Positions 1 to 7,798 are shown, counted from the first letter of the stretch. The stretch: DNA of 15,828 nt from an uncultured Bacilli bacterium (GCA_947624855.1 CANQMC010000015.1:1-15828); one strand, 5' to 3'. Numbers and translations are program-made. The notes: generated from the letters alone by a model not told the origin.

Positions 1-3
1 CAT
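1..3 (-). CDS. Start codon of the next minus-strand gene (cut by window edge)
   Basis: The window opens with CAT, which is ATG on the minus strand. It is preceded on that strand by TAGGAGTG, a plausible ribosome binding site that overlaps the TAG stop of the UPF0158 gene and lies about nine bases from the ATG. This looks like the first codon of a gene that continues past the left edge, in one operon with the UPF0158 gene (gap 12 bases). Nothing can be said about its product. Confidence 0.5.
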
Positions 4-15
4 TTTTAAACACTC

Positions 16-420
16 CTATTCAAATTTAATATTATTTTTATTACACCATTCTATGGCAATTTCTTTATACTTTTCATCTCTAAACTTATACCAATTTTCA
101 ATTATATCAAAATTAATACATGTATCTTTAAATCTTCTAAAAGCACCACGTCCATTAATGGCAATTTGTAATTGATTGTAAAGCCTAACATCTTCTATAG
201 TTTCTATAAACTCTTCCATCATGCCATATTCATCAATATAATATTTAGTAGGTAGTCCTATGCAATTATCATATATTTCTTCTTTTTCATCTTCACTCAT
301 ATCTGTATAATCACCTATATAAATAAATTCATTTGTTTTATCATTGTAATAAGCACTGGAATCCATTCCATCATTTACAAATTCTAACATTTCCATAACA
401 TCATCTAATTTTACTTTCAT
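16..420 (-). CDS. UPF0158 family protein
   Basis: This 134-residue, acidic, soluble protein of unknown function is recognised as UPF0158 by its central motif GRGAFRRFKD (residues 90-99), followed by an aromatic segment (W110, Y111, F113) and a C-terminal W125. The length is normal for the family and there is no signal peptide or membrane segment. The ATG start follows a purine-rich GAGAGTGAAG stretch. A good promoter lies upstream (-10 at 461-466), so it is transcribed separately from the restriction-modification pair, and the next gene starts 12 bases after its stop. The family assignment is confident; the cellular role is not known and I do not infer one. Confidence 0.85.
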   Translation of the reverse strand: MKVKLDDVMEMLEFVNDGMDSSAYYNDKTNEFIYIGDYTDMSEDEKEEIYDNCIGLPTKYYIDEYGMMEEFIETIEDVRLYNQLQIAINGRGAFRRFKDTCINFDIIENWYKFRDEKYKEIAIEWCNKNNIKFE

Positions 421-460
421 TTAACTTCACTCTCTTTCAATTAAACTTCCTTGTATTACA

Positions 461-489
461 ATTATATCATTAATCTCAGTAATTAGCAA
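461..489 (-). promoter_or_regulatory. Promoter of the UPF0158 gene
   Basis: On the minus strand there is a -35 TTGCTA (484-489), a 17-base spacer and a -10 TATAAT (461-466) preceded by TGA, an extended -10. It lies about 40 bases upstream of the start codon. A doubled ATCGAT motif (489-501) abuts the -35. Confidence 0.7.
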
Positions 490-501
490 TCGATTATCGA
501 T
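489..501. repeat. Doubled ATCGAT palindrome abutting a -35 element
   Basis: ATCGAT-T-ATCGAT is two copies of a 6-base palindrome separated by one base. It sits immediately upstream of the -35 hexamer of the UPF0158 promoter, where an operator could lie. It is one of the few CG-containing spots in an AT-rich gap. Function is inference. Confidence 0.4.
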
Positions 502-548
502 GTATATGATTATTTATAAAATATTGATTTGGCTTTAATTGTTATACA

Positions 549-581
549 TTAATTATAATTTGACCATTTGGTGATAATTAA
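549..581. repeat. Inverted repeat downstream of the restriction endonuclease gene
   Basis: TTAATTAT (549-556) and ATAATTAA (574-581) are perfect 8-base arms, with a smaller ACCA/TGGT pair (563-566 and 569-572) inside. It begins 15 bases after the endonuclease stop codon on the minus strand. There is no T-run after it, so it is a poor intrinsic terminator, though it may stabilise the 3' end of the mRNA. Confidence 0.35.
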
Positions 582-595
582 GATATAACATTTCT

Positions 596-1894
596 TTACT
601 TATCTAAAAAATTTTTATCAAAAACCGTAGTTAATCCCAAAATCCATTTAACCCAAGAAATAACCGTACTTGTTCTTCTTTCAGCAGTTCCTGTTGAATT
701 AATTTCTTCTCTACTTTCATAAATAACCTTTGCTATTTCTAAAGGATCAAATTTTTGATTTGTTAAATATTGTTCAAGCGCACAATAAAAAGGCTTATGT
801 GATAAAATAATTTCTATAATTGCAAGATTTTTACTTTTATGATTCATTTTCATTATTTTTTTACCCAATTTTGACAATTTATAATTATTATCTTTTATTA
901 CCAATCCTAAATATTGTAAAGCAGCTAAATAATAATTAGCTTGTCTAACATCAAATTCATAGATATCGGCAATATCATTTGCTAATAATTCTTGATTATT
1001 TAATTCATTTAATAAATCTAAAACTCTATAAAAAGAGTTTGCTTGAGGAAAAGGAATTTTACTATCCTCTTTTACAAATTTAATTTGATTCATAATATTT
1101 TGAATATCAACTTTTTCTACAGGATTATATATTTCATCTAAAATATATCTTTTTATTTTTTTCAAATTAATACTATTATAATTATTATCTTCTAAAAATT
1201 CATAGATAAAAAAATTAAAAATATTATCATGTTTAATTAACATAATTGGTATTATTTCTTTATTTGTATTTTTTTTCCAAACTTTATATGGATAATATAA
1301 CTGTCTTATTATAAAATCTTTCATATAATGATTTTTAGCTTCAAATATTACAAATTTACTTATACCTTCATAACTACCATCAATTTCCATCTGTGAATTT
1401 TGAACTTTTATATCAAATTTACTACCATCATTTAATGAAATTTGATAATTAAATTCACCAGTACTCATTCGTCCTTGTATAGTTGGAACTAATTTTTCTC
1501 CAATAATATCTTCAATCATTCCTGAAATATAAGCAGAATTTAAAGAAATTGCTTCACTTGAAATATTGCTATAATTAATAGTAGAAACATAATTAGGTAA
1601 ATACTTTGTTTCTACATCTAAATCATTATTTATTTCTACACTTTGATAATTTTGAAATTTTCCAATAATATATGAACCGCGTTTAATTGGTAATATTGCT
1701 AAATTATTTTCTGAAAACTTTAATGGCAAATTTTCACTACTATCAAATTTAGTCATTAATCTTGGCTCTCTACCAGATTCTTTAATTTGTTCAGCTGTTA
1801 TTTCAAAAAAACCATTTTTTTCTATAGATTCAACAATATTATATTTTTCAAATAAATAACTCCATGCTATTTCATTCTTCGAATTTTCCAACAA
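596..1894 (-). CDS. Type II restriction endonuclease, PD-(D/E)XK type
   Basis: This 432-residue protein is predicted to cut DNA at the site protected by the adjacent adenine methylase. The nuclease core is visible as E170-I-D172-G followed by E185-A-K187 in FVIFEAKNH, the D...ExK signature of PD-(D/E)XK enzymes. The N-terminal part (EIAWSYLFEKYNI, then NLAILPIKRGSYIIGKF at about 64-80) matches a family I recall beside Dam-type methylases. Residues about 285-350 look like a winged helix. Translation starts at TTG (1894, or the next TTG codon), six bases after a strong GAGGAGG that lies inside the end of the methylase gene; the genes overlap by 23 bases. A weak start codon on the nuclease would keep its level below the methylase. 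It looks intact. The recognition site cannot be read from sequence; GATC is a guess from the partner. Confidence 0.8.
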   Translation of the reverse strand: MLENSKNEIAWSYLFEKYNIVESIEKNGFFEITAEQIKESGREPRLMTKFDSSENLPLKFSENNLAILPIKRGSYIIGKFQNYQSVEINNDLDVETKYLPNYVSTINYSNISSEAISLNSAYISGMIEDIIGEKLVPTIQGRMSTGEFNYQISLNDGSKFDIKVQNSQMEIDGSYEGISKFVIFEAKNHYMKDFIIRQLYYPYKVWKKNTNKEIIPIMLIKHDNIFNFFIYEFLEDNNYNSINLKKIKRYILDEIYNPVEKVDIQNIMNQIKFVKEDSKIPFPQANSFYRVLDLLNELNNQELLANDIADIYEFDVRQANYYLAALQYLGLVIKDNNYKLSKLGKKIMKMNHKSKNLAIIEIILSHKPFYCALEQYLTNQKFDPLEIAKVIYESREEINSTGTAERRTSTVISWVKWILGLTTVFDKNFLDK

Positions 1895-2741
1895 TTAAAA
1901 CCTCCTCTATTTCACCACGTTTTTGAGCATTGCTATTTATATTACGTCTAGCGTTTACTGTATTAATCTTATAAGATATATATTTAGTTGTATCACTATA
2001 TAAATCTTCAATAAATTTTGTTTTAGAATTACTAATCATAATATAACATCCACGTTCAATAAGTTCATCACACATTTTTTTCAAACGTTTTTGATCATCT
2101 CTTGAAAATCCATTTTTTGTATATCCAACAAAATTAACTTGTTCTTCATATTGATCATAAGGTGGATCTAAATATACAAATGAACCTTTTGGAGCATCAA
2201 CACATGCATCGTAAAAATCCCCTGATCTAAACTCTATTTCATTTTCATTAAAATATTTACTTATTGCTTTTAACACTGGTTCATTACATATACAAGGATT
2301 TTTATATGAACCAAAAGGAGAATTAAATTGTCCAGCACTATTCATTCTAAACAAACCATTATAACACGTTCTATTAAGATAAATTAACCTAGCTGCTCTT
2401 TCAACTGGACTCCAATTTTTATATTCATCTGTTCTATCTATTGCTCTTATTTTATAATAACTAGTAGCATCATTTTTTGTCTCATAATATTTTAATTTTT
2501 CTAATAATTCATCTAAATTATCTTTTATACACTTATAACAATTAATTAAATCTTCATTAAAATCATTAACTACAGCTTTATGTGGTTGTAAATGAAATAA
2601 TACTGCTCCACCACCCATAAATGGCTCATAATAGGTAGTATATTTTAGAGGAAAAAACTTTTCCAATTGAGGAATTAATTGTCTTTTTCCACCAGCCCAC
2701 TTTAAAACTGGTTGTAATAATAAATTCTGCTTTTTCTTCAC
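1872..2741 (-). CDS. dam: DNA adenine methylase, Dam/DpnM class (type II R-M)
   Basis: This 289-residue N6-adenine methyltransferase of the D12 (alpha) class transfers a methyl group from S-adenosylmethionine to adenine in DNA. Motifs in order are KWAGGKRQL (14-22), the AdoMet-binding FMGGG (41-45), the specificity-region motif NRTCYNGLFR (123-132) with SAGQFNSPFG, the catalytic DPPY (192-195), and the C-terminal NARRNINS typical of Dam, DpnM and MboI methylases. The length is normal. The start is GTG, five bases after AGGTGG. The endonuclease gene overlaps its 3' end, so the pair forms one operon behind the promoter at 2767-2775. The sequence class suggests GATC methylation, but the class includes enzymes with other sites (for example EcoRV). 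With a nuclease attached it is a restriction-modification methylase rather than an orphan Dam. Confidence 0.92.
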   Translation of the reverse strand: MKKKQNLLLQPVLKWAGGKRQLIPQLEKFFPLKYTTYYEPFMGGGAVLFHLQPHKAVVNDFNEDLINCYKCIKDNLDELLEKLKYYETKNDATSYYKIRAIDRTDEYKNWSPVERAARLIYLNRTCYNGLFRMNSAGQFNSPFGSYKNPCICNEPVLKAISKYFNENEIEFRSGDFYDACVDAPKGSFVYLDPPYDQYEEQVNFVGYTKNGFSRDDQKRLKKMCDELIERGCYIMISNSKTKFIEDLYSDTTKYISYKINTVNARRNINSNAQKRGEIEEVLIVGKFEE

Positions 2742-2766
2742 TTACACCACCTACTTTTACATAACA

Positions 2767-2775
2767 ATTATATCA
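2767..2775 (-). promoter_or_regulatory. Promoter of the restriction-modification operon
   Basis: An extended -10, TGATATAAT, on the minus strand lies about 25 bases upstream of the methylase GTG. The -35 region at 17 bases (TTTCAT) is poor, so this promoter would depend on the TGn extension. Confidence 0.6.
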
Positions 2776-2863
2776 TGCTAAATAAATTAATGAAAGAAAA
2801 AACATTAATTTTTATTTGATTAATTAACAAAAAAATTTCATAAACTCATATATATAAAAAATT

Positions 2864-2883
2864 ACTAGTATTTAGTTACTAGT
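2864..2883 (-). terminator. Intrinsic terminator of nagZ
   Basis: ACTAGTA and TACTAGT arms (7 base pairs) enclose a 6-base loop, followed on the minus strand by AATTTTTT. The hairpin overlaps the TAG stop codon of nagZ (2879-2881). T-rich sequence on the other side could also make it work in the opposite direction. Confidence 0.7.
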
Positions 2884-3964
2884 TTTTTAAATATTTATTT
2901 TTGGTTTTTAATATTTTATATACAGAATTATTTATTTGTTCTTCTGATATCTTTTTTTCTTTTAAAGATTGTTTTATTAATTCTATTGCTTTTATAGGAT
3001 CATTAGGCATTAATAAGATATTGGCACCAGCATTTATAGCAAGTTCATATTTTTCTTTATCAGTATAATTATCTAAAGCTTTCATGTTTAAAGCATCTGT
3101 TATTATTAAATTATTAAAATTTAAATCTTGTGTTAAAATATTGATCATGGTTTTTGATAAAGAAGCAGGAATATTATTATTAGTTATTTTAGGAACTGCT
3201 AAATGACCAACCATGATTGCTTCGGCATTATTTGCTACTTCTTTGAAAGGAATTAAATCACTTTTTAATAATTCTTCTTTTGTTTTATTAACAATTGGTA
3301 AAGCTAAGTGAGAATCTGTTTTTGTATTACCATGACCAGGGTAATGCTTAAATACAGGAATAATATTATTATCTTTTAGACCTTGAGCTAAAGATGTTCC
3401 TAATTTTGCTACTAAATAAGGATCGCTTCCAAAACTTCGGTTACCAATTACTTTATTATTTGGATTACTATAAACATCTATTACAGGAGCAAAATCCATA
3501 TTTAAATTAAAATCTTTTAGAATTTTAGCTATTTTAGTACCTGCTTTATATGCTGTTTGTTCATCTTTTATTTCACTCATTGGAGGTATTTTTTCATAAG
3601 AATAATCTTTTATGTCTTTAAATCTATCTATTCTTCCTCCTTCTTCATCTATTCCTAAAAACATGGGAATTGTTGCTGAATCTTTAATAGAGTTAATCAT
3701 AGTTGTTGTTTTTTTATAGGTTGTGATATTTTCACTAAAAAAGATAAATCCTCCTGGTTTTACCGTAGTTAAAATGTTATTTAGTTTTTGGTCAACTTTA
3801 TCTTTACGATAATCTATTATTAACATTTGTCCTATTTTTTCATCTAATGTTAATTTGGCTACTTGAGTTTCTATTTTATCTTCTGTTATATTATATTTAG
3901 TTACTTTAGTAGTAATAAATGCTGTAGATAAAGTTATTAACAAAGTTATAAGTATTTTTCTCAT
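2879..3964 (-). CDS. nagZ: Beta-N-acetylhexosaminidase, NagZ type (GH3)
   Basis: This 361-residue glycoside hydrolase of family 3 removes N-acetylglucosamine from muropeptides during peptidoglycan turnover. The N-terminus (about residues 4-18) is a hydrophobic signal or anchor segment, so the enzyme acts outside the membrane. Family marks are LTLDEKIGQML (38-48), DEEGGR (106-111), the NagZ signature KHYPGHGNTKTDSH (206-219) with the proposed Asp-His acid/base pair D217/H219, and the catalytic nucleophile D290 in IITDALNMKAL. It has the catalytic barrel only and lacks the long C-terminal domain of B. subtilis NagZ. The ATG is preceded by AGAGGTG. It lies downstream of htrA, separated by a terminator, so it needs read-through or a weak promoter of its own (TATAAA-like, about 20 bases upstream). 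Confidence 0.92.
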   Translation of the reverse strand: MRKILITLLITLSTAFITTKVTKYNITEDKIETQVAKLTLDEKIGQMLIIDYRKDKVDQKLNNILTTVKPGGFIFFSENITTYKKTTTMINSIKDSATIPMFLGIDEEGGRIDRFKDIKDYSYEKIPPMSEIKDEQTAYKAGTKIAKILKDFNLNMDFAPVIDVYSNPNNKVIGNRSFGSDPYLVAKLGTSLAQGLKDNNIIPVFKHYPGHGNTKTDSHLALPIVNKTKEELLKSDLIPFKEVANNAEAIMVGHLAVPKITNNNIPASLSKTMINILTQDLNFNNLIITDALNMKALDNYTDKEKYELAINAGANILLMPNDPIKAIELIKQSLKEKKISEEQINNSVYKILKTKNKYLKN

Positions 3965-4008
3965 ATTTACACCTCTTTTATAGTGTTTGCTGATAGGTTT
4001 TAAATATG

Positions 4009-4034
4009 TAAAAAAACTTGTTTAAGAACAAGTT
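4009..4034 (-). terminator. Intrinsic terminator of the abi-htrA operon
   Basis: AACTTGTT (4015-4022) and AACAAGTT (4027-4034) form a perfect 8-base-pair stem with a 4-base loop, followed on the minus strand by seven T residues. The stem includes part of the htrA TAA stop codon (4033-4035). Confidence 0.85.
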
Positions 4035-5130
4035 AATTTGCAGTTAGTTTAATTTTTATATCCATTTCTTTATTATTTCTGATAACGGTTAGTTTCATTT
4101 CTTCACCAACTTTGTGTTTATAAAGATAATATCTTAAATATGCAGATGTTGGTATTTCATGACCATCAACTTTGATAATAATATCATTTGTTTTTAAACC
4201 AGCTAGAGCTGCTGAGCTTTTACTTTCTATATCGGTTACAATAACACCTTTATTAACATTGGCTTGTTCAATTAAACTATAGTAATTACTATAATAAGCT
4301 TTAGCAACATCTTGCATGTAGATACCTAAATATGGTCTTTCTACTTTTTTACCAGCGATTAATTGTTCGGCATAATCAACTGCTGTTTCAATAGGAATAG
4401 CAAAGCCCATACCTTCAATTGATGAACTGGCTAGTTTTATAGAAGTAATACCAATAACTTCACCATTGGAATTAGCTAAAGGTCCTCCTGAATTTCCAGA
4501 GTTTATAGCAGCGTCTGTTTGAAGAGTATTAACCACCATCGTGGTATTAGCATTATTGTTTTGTAAAGTAACTTCTACTAAACGATCTTTTCCAGATACA
4601 ATTCCTCTTGTAACACTCCAAGAATAAGCACTGTCAAGAGGGGCTCCAATAGCAAATACAGTATCTCCAAGTTTGGATTTTTCACTTTGGCCAATTTCGG
4701 CGATTGATTTAATATATTCTTTTTTGACTGATAGAACTGCTATATCGGAATAAATATCACTGCCAACAACGTTGGTTTTAACTACAGAACCATCAGTAAA
4801 TGTAACATATACATCATCAGCATTATTTATAACATGATTATTAGTTAAAATATAAGCAGTATTATTTTCAGTTTTATAAACAAAACCAGTTCCTGATGCG
4901 TATTCTTGACCTCTAACATAAGTGTTTACAACAACAACGGCATCATAAACTTTAGATACAGCTTCGGCAATGCCTTCATCAGTTATAGTAACATCTTTTT
5001 TTAGTTTGGTTTCAACTGTCCCAATTACATTTGGAAAATAATGAAATACACCATACATGGCTAACATGCCAAGGAAGAATACTATAACAATAATAATTCC
5101 TGTTTTTAAACTTTGATTTTTTTCTTTCAT
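4033..5130 (-). CDS. htrA: HtrA/DegP-type membrane serine protease with PDZ domain
   Basis: This 365-residue trypsin-like protease is predicted to degrade or process misfolded proteins at the outer face of the membrane. One N-terminal transmembrane segment (about residues 10-30) anchors it. The catalytic triad is complete: H99 in ILTNNHV, D129 in YSDIAVL and S214 in GNSGGPL. A C-terminal PDZ domain (about 265-360, starting RPYLGIYMQDV) would bind substrate C-termini. Length and order match HtrA-like proteases of Bacillota. The ATG is one base after the stop codon of the upstream Abi gene, and its ribosome site (AAGGATGG) lies inside the end of that gene, so translation is probably coupled and the two share the promoter at 6080-6088. 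A strong terminator follows. Confidence 0.93.
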   Translation of the reverse strand: MKEKNQSLKTGIIIVIVFFLGMLAMYGVFHYFPNVIGTVETKLKKDVTITDEGIAEAVSKVYDAVVVVNTYVRGQEYASGTGFVYKTENNTAYILTNNHVINNADDVYVTFTDGSVVKTNVVGSDIYSDIAVLSVKKEYIKSIAEIGQSEKSKLGDTVFAIGAPLDSAYSWSVTRGIVSGKDRLVEVTLQNNNANTTMVVNTLQTDAAINSGNSGGPLANSNGEVIGITSIKLASSSIEGMGFAIPIETAVDYAEQLIAGKKVERPYLGIYMQDVAKAYYSNYYSLIEQANVNKGVIVTDIESKSSAALAGLKTNDIIIKVDGHEIPTSAYLRYYLYKHKVGEEMKLTVIRNNKEMDIKIKLTAN

Positions 5131-5131
5131 T

Positions 5132-6061
5132 TTAATCCATCCTTACTATTTCTTTATAATTTTGAGGGAAACCCATGTGATCTAATACTTTAGTGATTTT
5201 TATTGTTCTTAAACGACCACTTAAATAATCAATTTCATAAGATATTTCATTTAACATCATATGGAAATTGTCTTTGGTTAGTAGTCTTTTTAAGATAATA
5301 ATTAGTGAAAATAAATCATTGATACCATAAATATATTCCCCATTAGTTTTTGGTATGTTTAGTTCCTCATGATATTTGGTAATAGGGATTGTTTTTTGGG
5401 TGCGATGATTAAAACAAATGTCTTCATGAGCACAAAGATTACGGTAATTGGCAATAATTGGGAGGTAGATTAATAAACTTTCAATATCAACATTAAAATT
5501 TTCGGCTATATCTTTTTGATCTTCTTCTTTTAAGATAGTATATAATTCACCAACAATCCCAAAAGATAAAACTTTGACAACAACCCATAAGGGAATATAA
5601 CCATAGTTTAGTTGATAATGCTTAGTCGCTGCATGTTGGGCACCATTGTTAATGATTTGTCTTTTAATTTTTTTTATTAAATCATTAACTTGGCGATTTT
5701 TCTTTGAATCATTAGTAAAGTTACTGGGATTTAAATATTTCTTTTCTTTAAAACCATATTTACGAGATAAAACATATGAAATAATACTTTTAATATTGTT
5801 TTCGATTATTAAAATATTTTTAAATAAAATATTTCTTAATTCTCGATCAAAATAAAATAAAGCATATATTTCTCGAAAATTAGTGCCATCGATAAATTTT
5901 TTTTCATGCATCGATTTGTAAAATAAATAACGATAACCATTTAGAAAAAAATAATTTTCACGCAGTAAAATACTTTTAGCATATTCTTCATCATCAATTA
6001 TTAAATTTTTATTTCTTAAAATGGTAATTTGCTCTTCTAGTGTTTTAAATATTTTCTCCAT
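5132..6061 (-). CDS. Abi_2 family (AbiD/AbiF-like) HEPN protein, putative abortive infection
   Basis: This 309-residue protein resembles the Abi_2 family (lactococcal AbiD/AbiF), several members of which stop phage growth by suicide of the infected cell. The N-terminal motif LRENYFFLNGYRYLF (33-47), the FDRELRNIL helix (71-79) and the C-terminal NYRNLCAHEDICFNHR (205-220) are diagnostic. R207-x4-H212 fits the RNase motif of HEPN domains, so RNA cleavage is a reasonable inference. The start at 6061 is preferred: AGGTGAG lies four bases upstream, while the longer reading from TTG at 6091 would begin within the -10 element. The stop is one base before htrA, which puts a stress protease under the same promoter. 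The family is confident; phage defence is inferred and a housekeeping role is possible. Confidence 0.85.
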   Translation of the reverse strand: MEKIFKTLEEQITILRNKNLIIDDEEYAKSILLRENYFFLNGYRYLFYKSMHEKKFIDGTNFREIYALFYFDRELRNILFKNILIIENNIKSIISYVLSRKYGFKEKKYLNPSNFTNDSKKNRQVNDLIKKIKRQIINNGAQHAATKHYQLNYGYIPLWVVVKVLSFGIVGELYTILKEEDQKDIAENFNVDIESLLIYLPIIANYRNLCAHEDICFNHRTQKTIPITKYHEELNIPKTNGEYIYGINDLFSLIIILKRLLTKDNFHMMLNEISYEIDYLSGRLRTIKITKVLDHMGFPQNYKEIVRMD

Positions 6062-6064
6062 ATT

Positions 6065-6071
6065 CTCACCT
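6065..6071 (-). promoter_or_regulatory. Ribosome binding site deciding the Abi start
   Basis: AGGTGAG lies four bases before the ATG at 6061. The transcription start expected from the -10 (6080-6085) is near 6073, giving a leader of only about a dozen bases and excluding the upstream TTG at 6091. Confidence 0.65.
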
Positions 6072-6079
6072 ATTTTAAT

Positions 6080-6088
6080 ATTATACCA
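6080..6088 (-). promoter_or_regulatory. Promoter of the abi-htrA operon
   Basis: An extended -10, TGGTATAAT, on the minus strand lies 19 bases upstream of the ATG at 6061. No clear -35 is seen at 17 bases. It faces away from the phospholipase promoter in the same 139-base gap. Confidence 0.6.
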
Positions 6089-6149
6089 CAAAGAACGATT
6101 TAATTATAGTCTATTTAAGTGTTTTCTATGTTAATATTTTGTGAAAAAT

Positions 6150-6178
6150 TTGTGAAAGTTGTTATTTTGTGTTATAAT
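6150..6178 (+). promoter_or_regulatory. Promoter of the phospholipase C family gene
   Basis: A -35 TTGTGA (6150-6155), a 17-base spacer and a -10 TATAAT (6173-6178) preceded by TGT. The ribosome site AGAGGTG (6187-6193) follows, seven bases from the ATG. Confidence 0.75.
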
Positions 6179-6200
6179 ATGCACTTAGAGGTGAATTTGT

Positions 6201-7154
6201 ATGCCTGCAACGTATACTCATCATGAATTTACGAAAGATGTGTATAATGAATTAAATGTAAATATTAAAAATAAACTTAATGATTATCAAGATATATTTA
6301 ATTTATTTGGTAAAAGTTTTGATGTTTTATATTTTGTTAGAGAAAAGTTAGGACATTTTGCTCATAAAAATAATGTTAATTTATATTTTCAAAATATTAT
6401 TAAATATATTAGAGATAATGAATTAGATAATGATGGAGAAGTACTTGCTTATTTATATGGTTCTATTTGTCATTATGTATTGGATTCTACTATTCATCCT
6501 TATATTTTTTATAAATCAGGTAGTTATAATGCTAAAAATAAAAATACTTATAAATATAAAGGTAAACATAATTATTTTGAATACATGATAGATGCAATAT
6601 ATTACCAAAATAAAAATAGAAAACCAATTTATAATGTGGCTTTAAGTAAAGAAATATTTCCTTATGTTAATTTTAATATTAATCTTAAGAAAACAGTTGA
6701 TTATGCTTTTATGAATACTTTTTGTGTGGCAAATGGGGCTAAAACAATGTTAAAAGGTTATAGAAATTATCGGTTTGTTATGAAACATATTATGGAATCA
6801 CGTTTGGGAATTAAAAAATTTTTGTATAAATTAATTGATAAAACTAAATTATTAAAAAGATGGGAATTAAGTAACACTTGTTATCATATAAAAGAATTAG
6901 ATTATTCTGTTCTTAATTTAGAGCATAAGAAATGGTTTTATCCAGTTGATAAAAATACTAATTATCATTATTCAGTTTATGATTTATATGATATAAGTAT
7001 TTTAAAAGCTAAAAAATTAATTGAATTAATTGAAGATGCTCTTAATAAAGATGATAAAACTATAAATAAAGTTTTAAAAGAAATAGGAGATTTAAATTAT
7101 TCTACAGGTAAAAGATGGGATAAAAAATATAAAAAACGTGAATATGAATATTAA
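6201..7154 (+). CDS. Zinc-dependent phospholipase C family protein
   Basis: This 317-residue protein has the fold of the zinc-dependent phospholipase C / S1-P1 nuclease group. The start MPATYTHHEF is typical of the family in Bacillota; H7/H8, H52 and H55 in GHFAH, and H91, D95 and H99 in ICHYVLDSTIHP are the candidate metal ligands. There is no signal peptide, unlike the secreted clostridial and Bacillus phospholipases, so an intracellular role is likely and the real substrate is unknown. The ATG has a clear promoter and ribosome site. The stop codon overlaps the end of the convergent amidase gene by four bases, with no terminator visible between them. C-terminal residues 265-317 are rich in lysine. 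Family call good, enzymatic activity unproven. Confidence 0.8.
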   Translation: MPATYTHHEFTKDVYNELNVNIKNKLNDYQDIFNLFGKSFDVLYFVREKLGHFAHKNNVNLYFQNIIKYIRDNELDNDGEVLAYLYGSICHYVLDSTIHPYIFYKSGSYNAKNKNTYKYKGKHNYFEYMIDAIYYQNKNRKPIYNVALSKEIFPYVNFNINLKKTVDYAFMNTFCVANGAKTMLKGYRNYRFVMKHIMESRLGIKKFLYKLIDKTKLLKRWELSNTCYHIKELDYSVLNLEHKKWFYPVDKNTNYHYSVYDLYDISILKAKKLIELIEDALNKDDKTINKVLKEIGDLNYSTGKRWDKKYKKREYEY

Positions 7155-7798
7155 TAATAATTAATTAAAGCATCTTTGATACTTACAGCAATTTTTTGTT
7201 GATATTCTTTAGTTGTTAATAATTTAGCTTCTTCATTATTTGATAAAAAACCACATTCAATTAAAACACCAGGTATTGTTAGTTTATTATACATATAGGT
7301 TGAATTTGGTATTTTTTTACTTTTTCGATTATTATTTAGACTTTTATTTAAACTATTTTGAAGTGATTTAGCTAATTTTTGATTATCTTTATTATTATAA
7401 AATACTTGGATTCCTTTATAAGTAGAATCACTTAAATAATTTAAATGAATTGATAAATATAGATTAGCTTTGCTGTTGTTTATTAATTTAATGCGATTAT
7501 CAAAGTCGCTTTTTTTTCGCCATCTAACATTAGGTGAACTTAAATCATAATCACCATCACGAGTTAAAATAACTGTAGCTCCTACTTTGGCTAATTCTAT
7601 TTCTAAATATTTACTTATTTCTAAATTTATTGTGCTTTCATATATATCATTATTTGATGTTCCAGGATCTTTACCTCCATGGCCAGGATCAATAACAATT
7701 ATTTTACCACTTAAAGGTAAAAGAGCTTTAACTTCTTTGTTGATAAATAAAGAACTTACTAACAATATAGTTATAAAAATAATTTTAATTTTGTTCAT
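7151..7798 (-). CDS. cwlD: N-acetylmuramoyl-L-alanine amidase, CwlD-like
   Basis: This 215-residue zinc amidase (Amidase_3) cuts the bond between N-acetylmuramic acid and the stem peptide. A signal peptide or anchor occupies residues 5-20. The zinc ligands are H40 in IDPGHGGKDPG, E54 in YESTINLEIS and H118 in LSIHLN; the catalytic glutamate is E181 in LIECGFLSNNEEAKLL. Length and the absence of SH3 or SPOR repeats match CwlD, which in B. subtilis makes the muramic-delta-lactam of spore cortex. The sporulation genes nearby support this, but a vegetative amidase of the same family is not excluded. The ATG has no good ribosome site (ATAGTAAC precedes it), and I found no convincing sigma-E or sigma-G promoter upstream. 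Confidence 0.8.
   Translation of the reverse strand: MNKIKIIFITILLVSSLFINKEVKALLPLSGKIIVIDPGHGGKDPGTSNNDIYESTINLEISKYLEIELAKVGATVILTRDGDYDLSSPNVRWRKKSDFDNRIKLINNSKANLYLSIHLNYLSDSTYKGIQVFYNNKDNQKLAKSLQNSLNKSLNNNRKSKKIPNSTYMYNKLTIPGVLIECGFLSNNEEAKLLTTKEYQQKIAVSIKDALINYY

Noticed and set aside
549..581. Terminator for the restriction-modification operon
   Set aside because: The inverted repeat has no T-run after it and almost no G-C pairs.
5646..5855. Plus-strand open frame inside the Abi gene
   Set aside because: Antisense to a conserved family gene; hydrophobic composition is a by-product of the AT-rich complement.
6062..6091. Ten-residue N-terminal extension of the Abi protein from TTG at 6091
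   Set aside because: The TTG would begin within the extended -10 of the promoter and has no ribosome site; AGGTGAG points to ATG at 6061.
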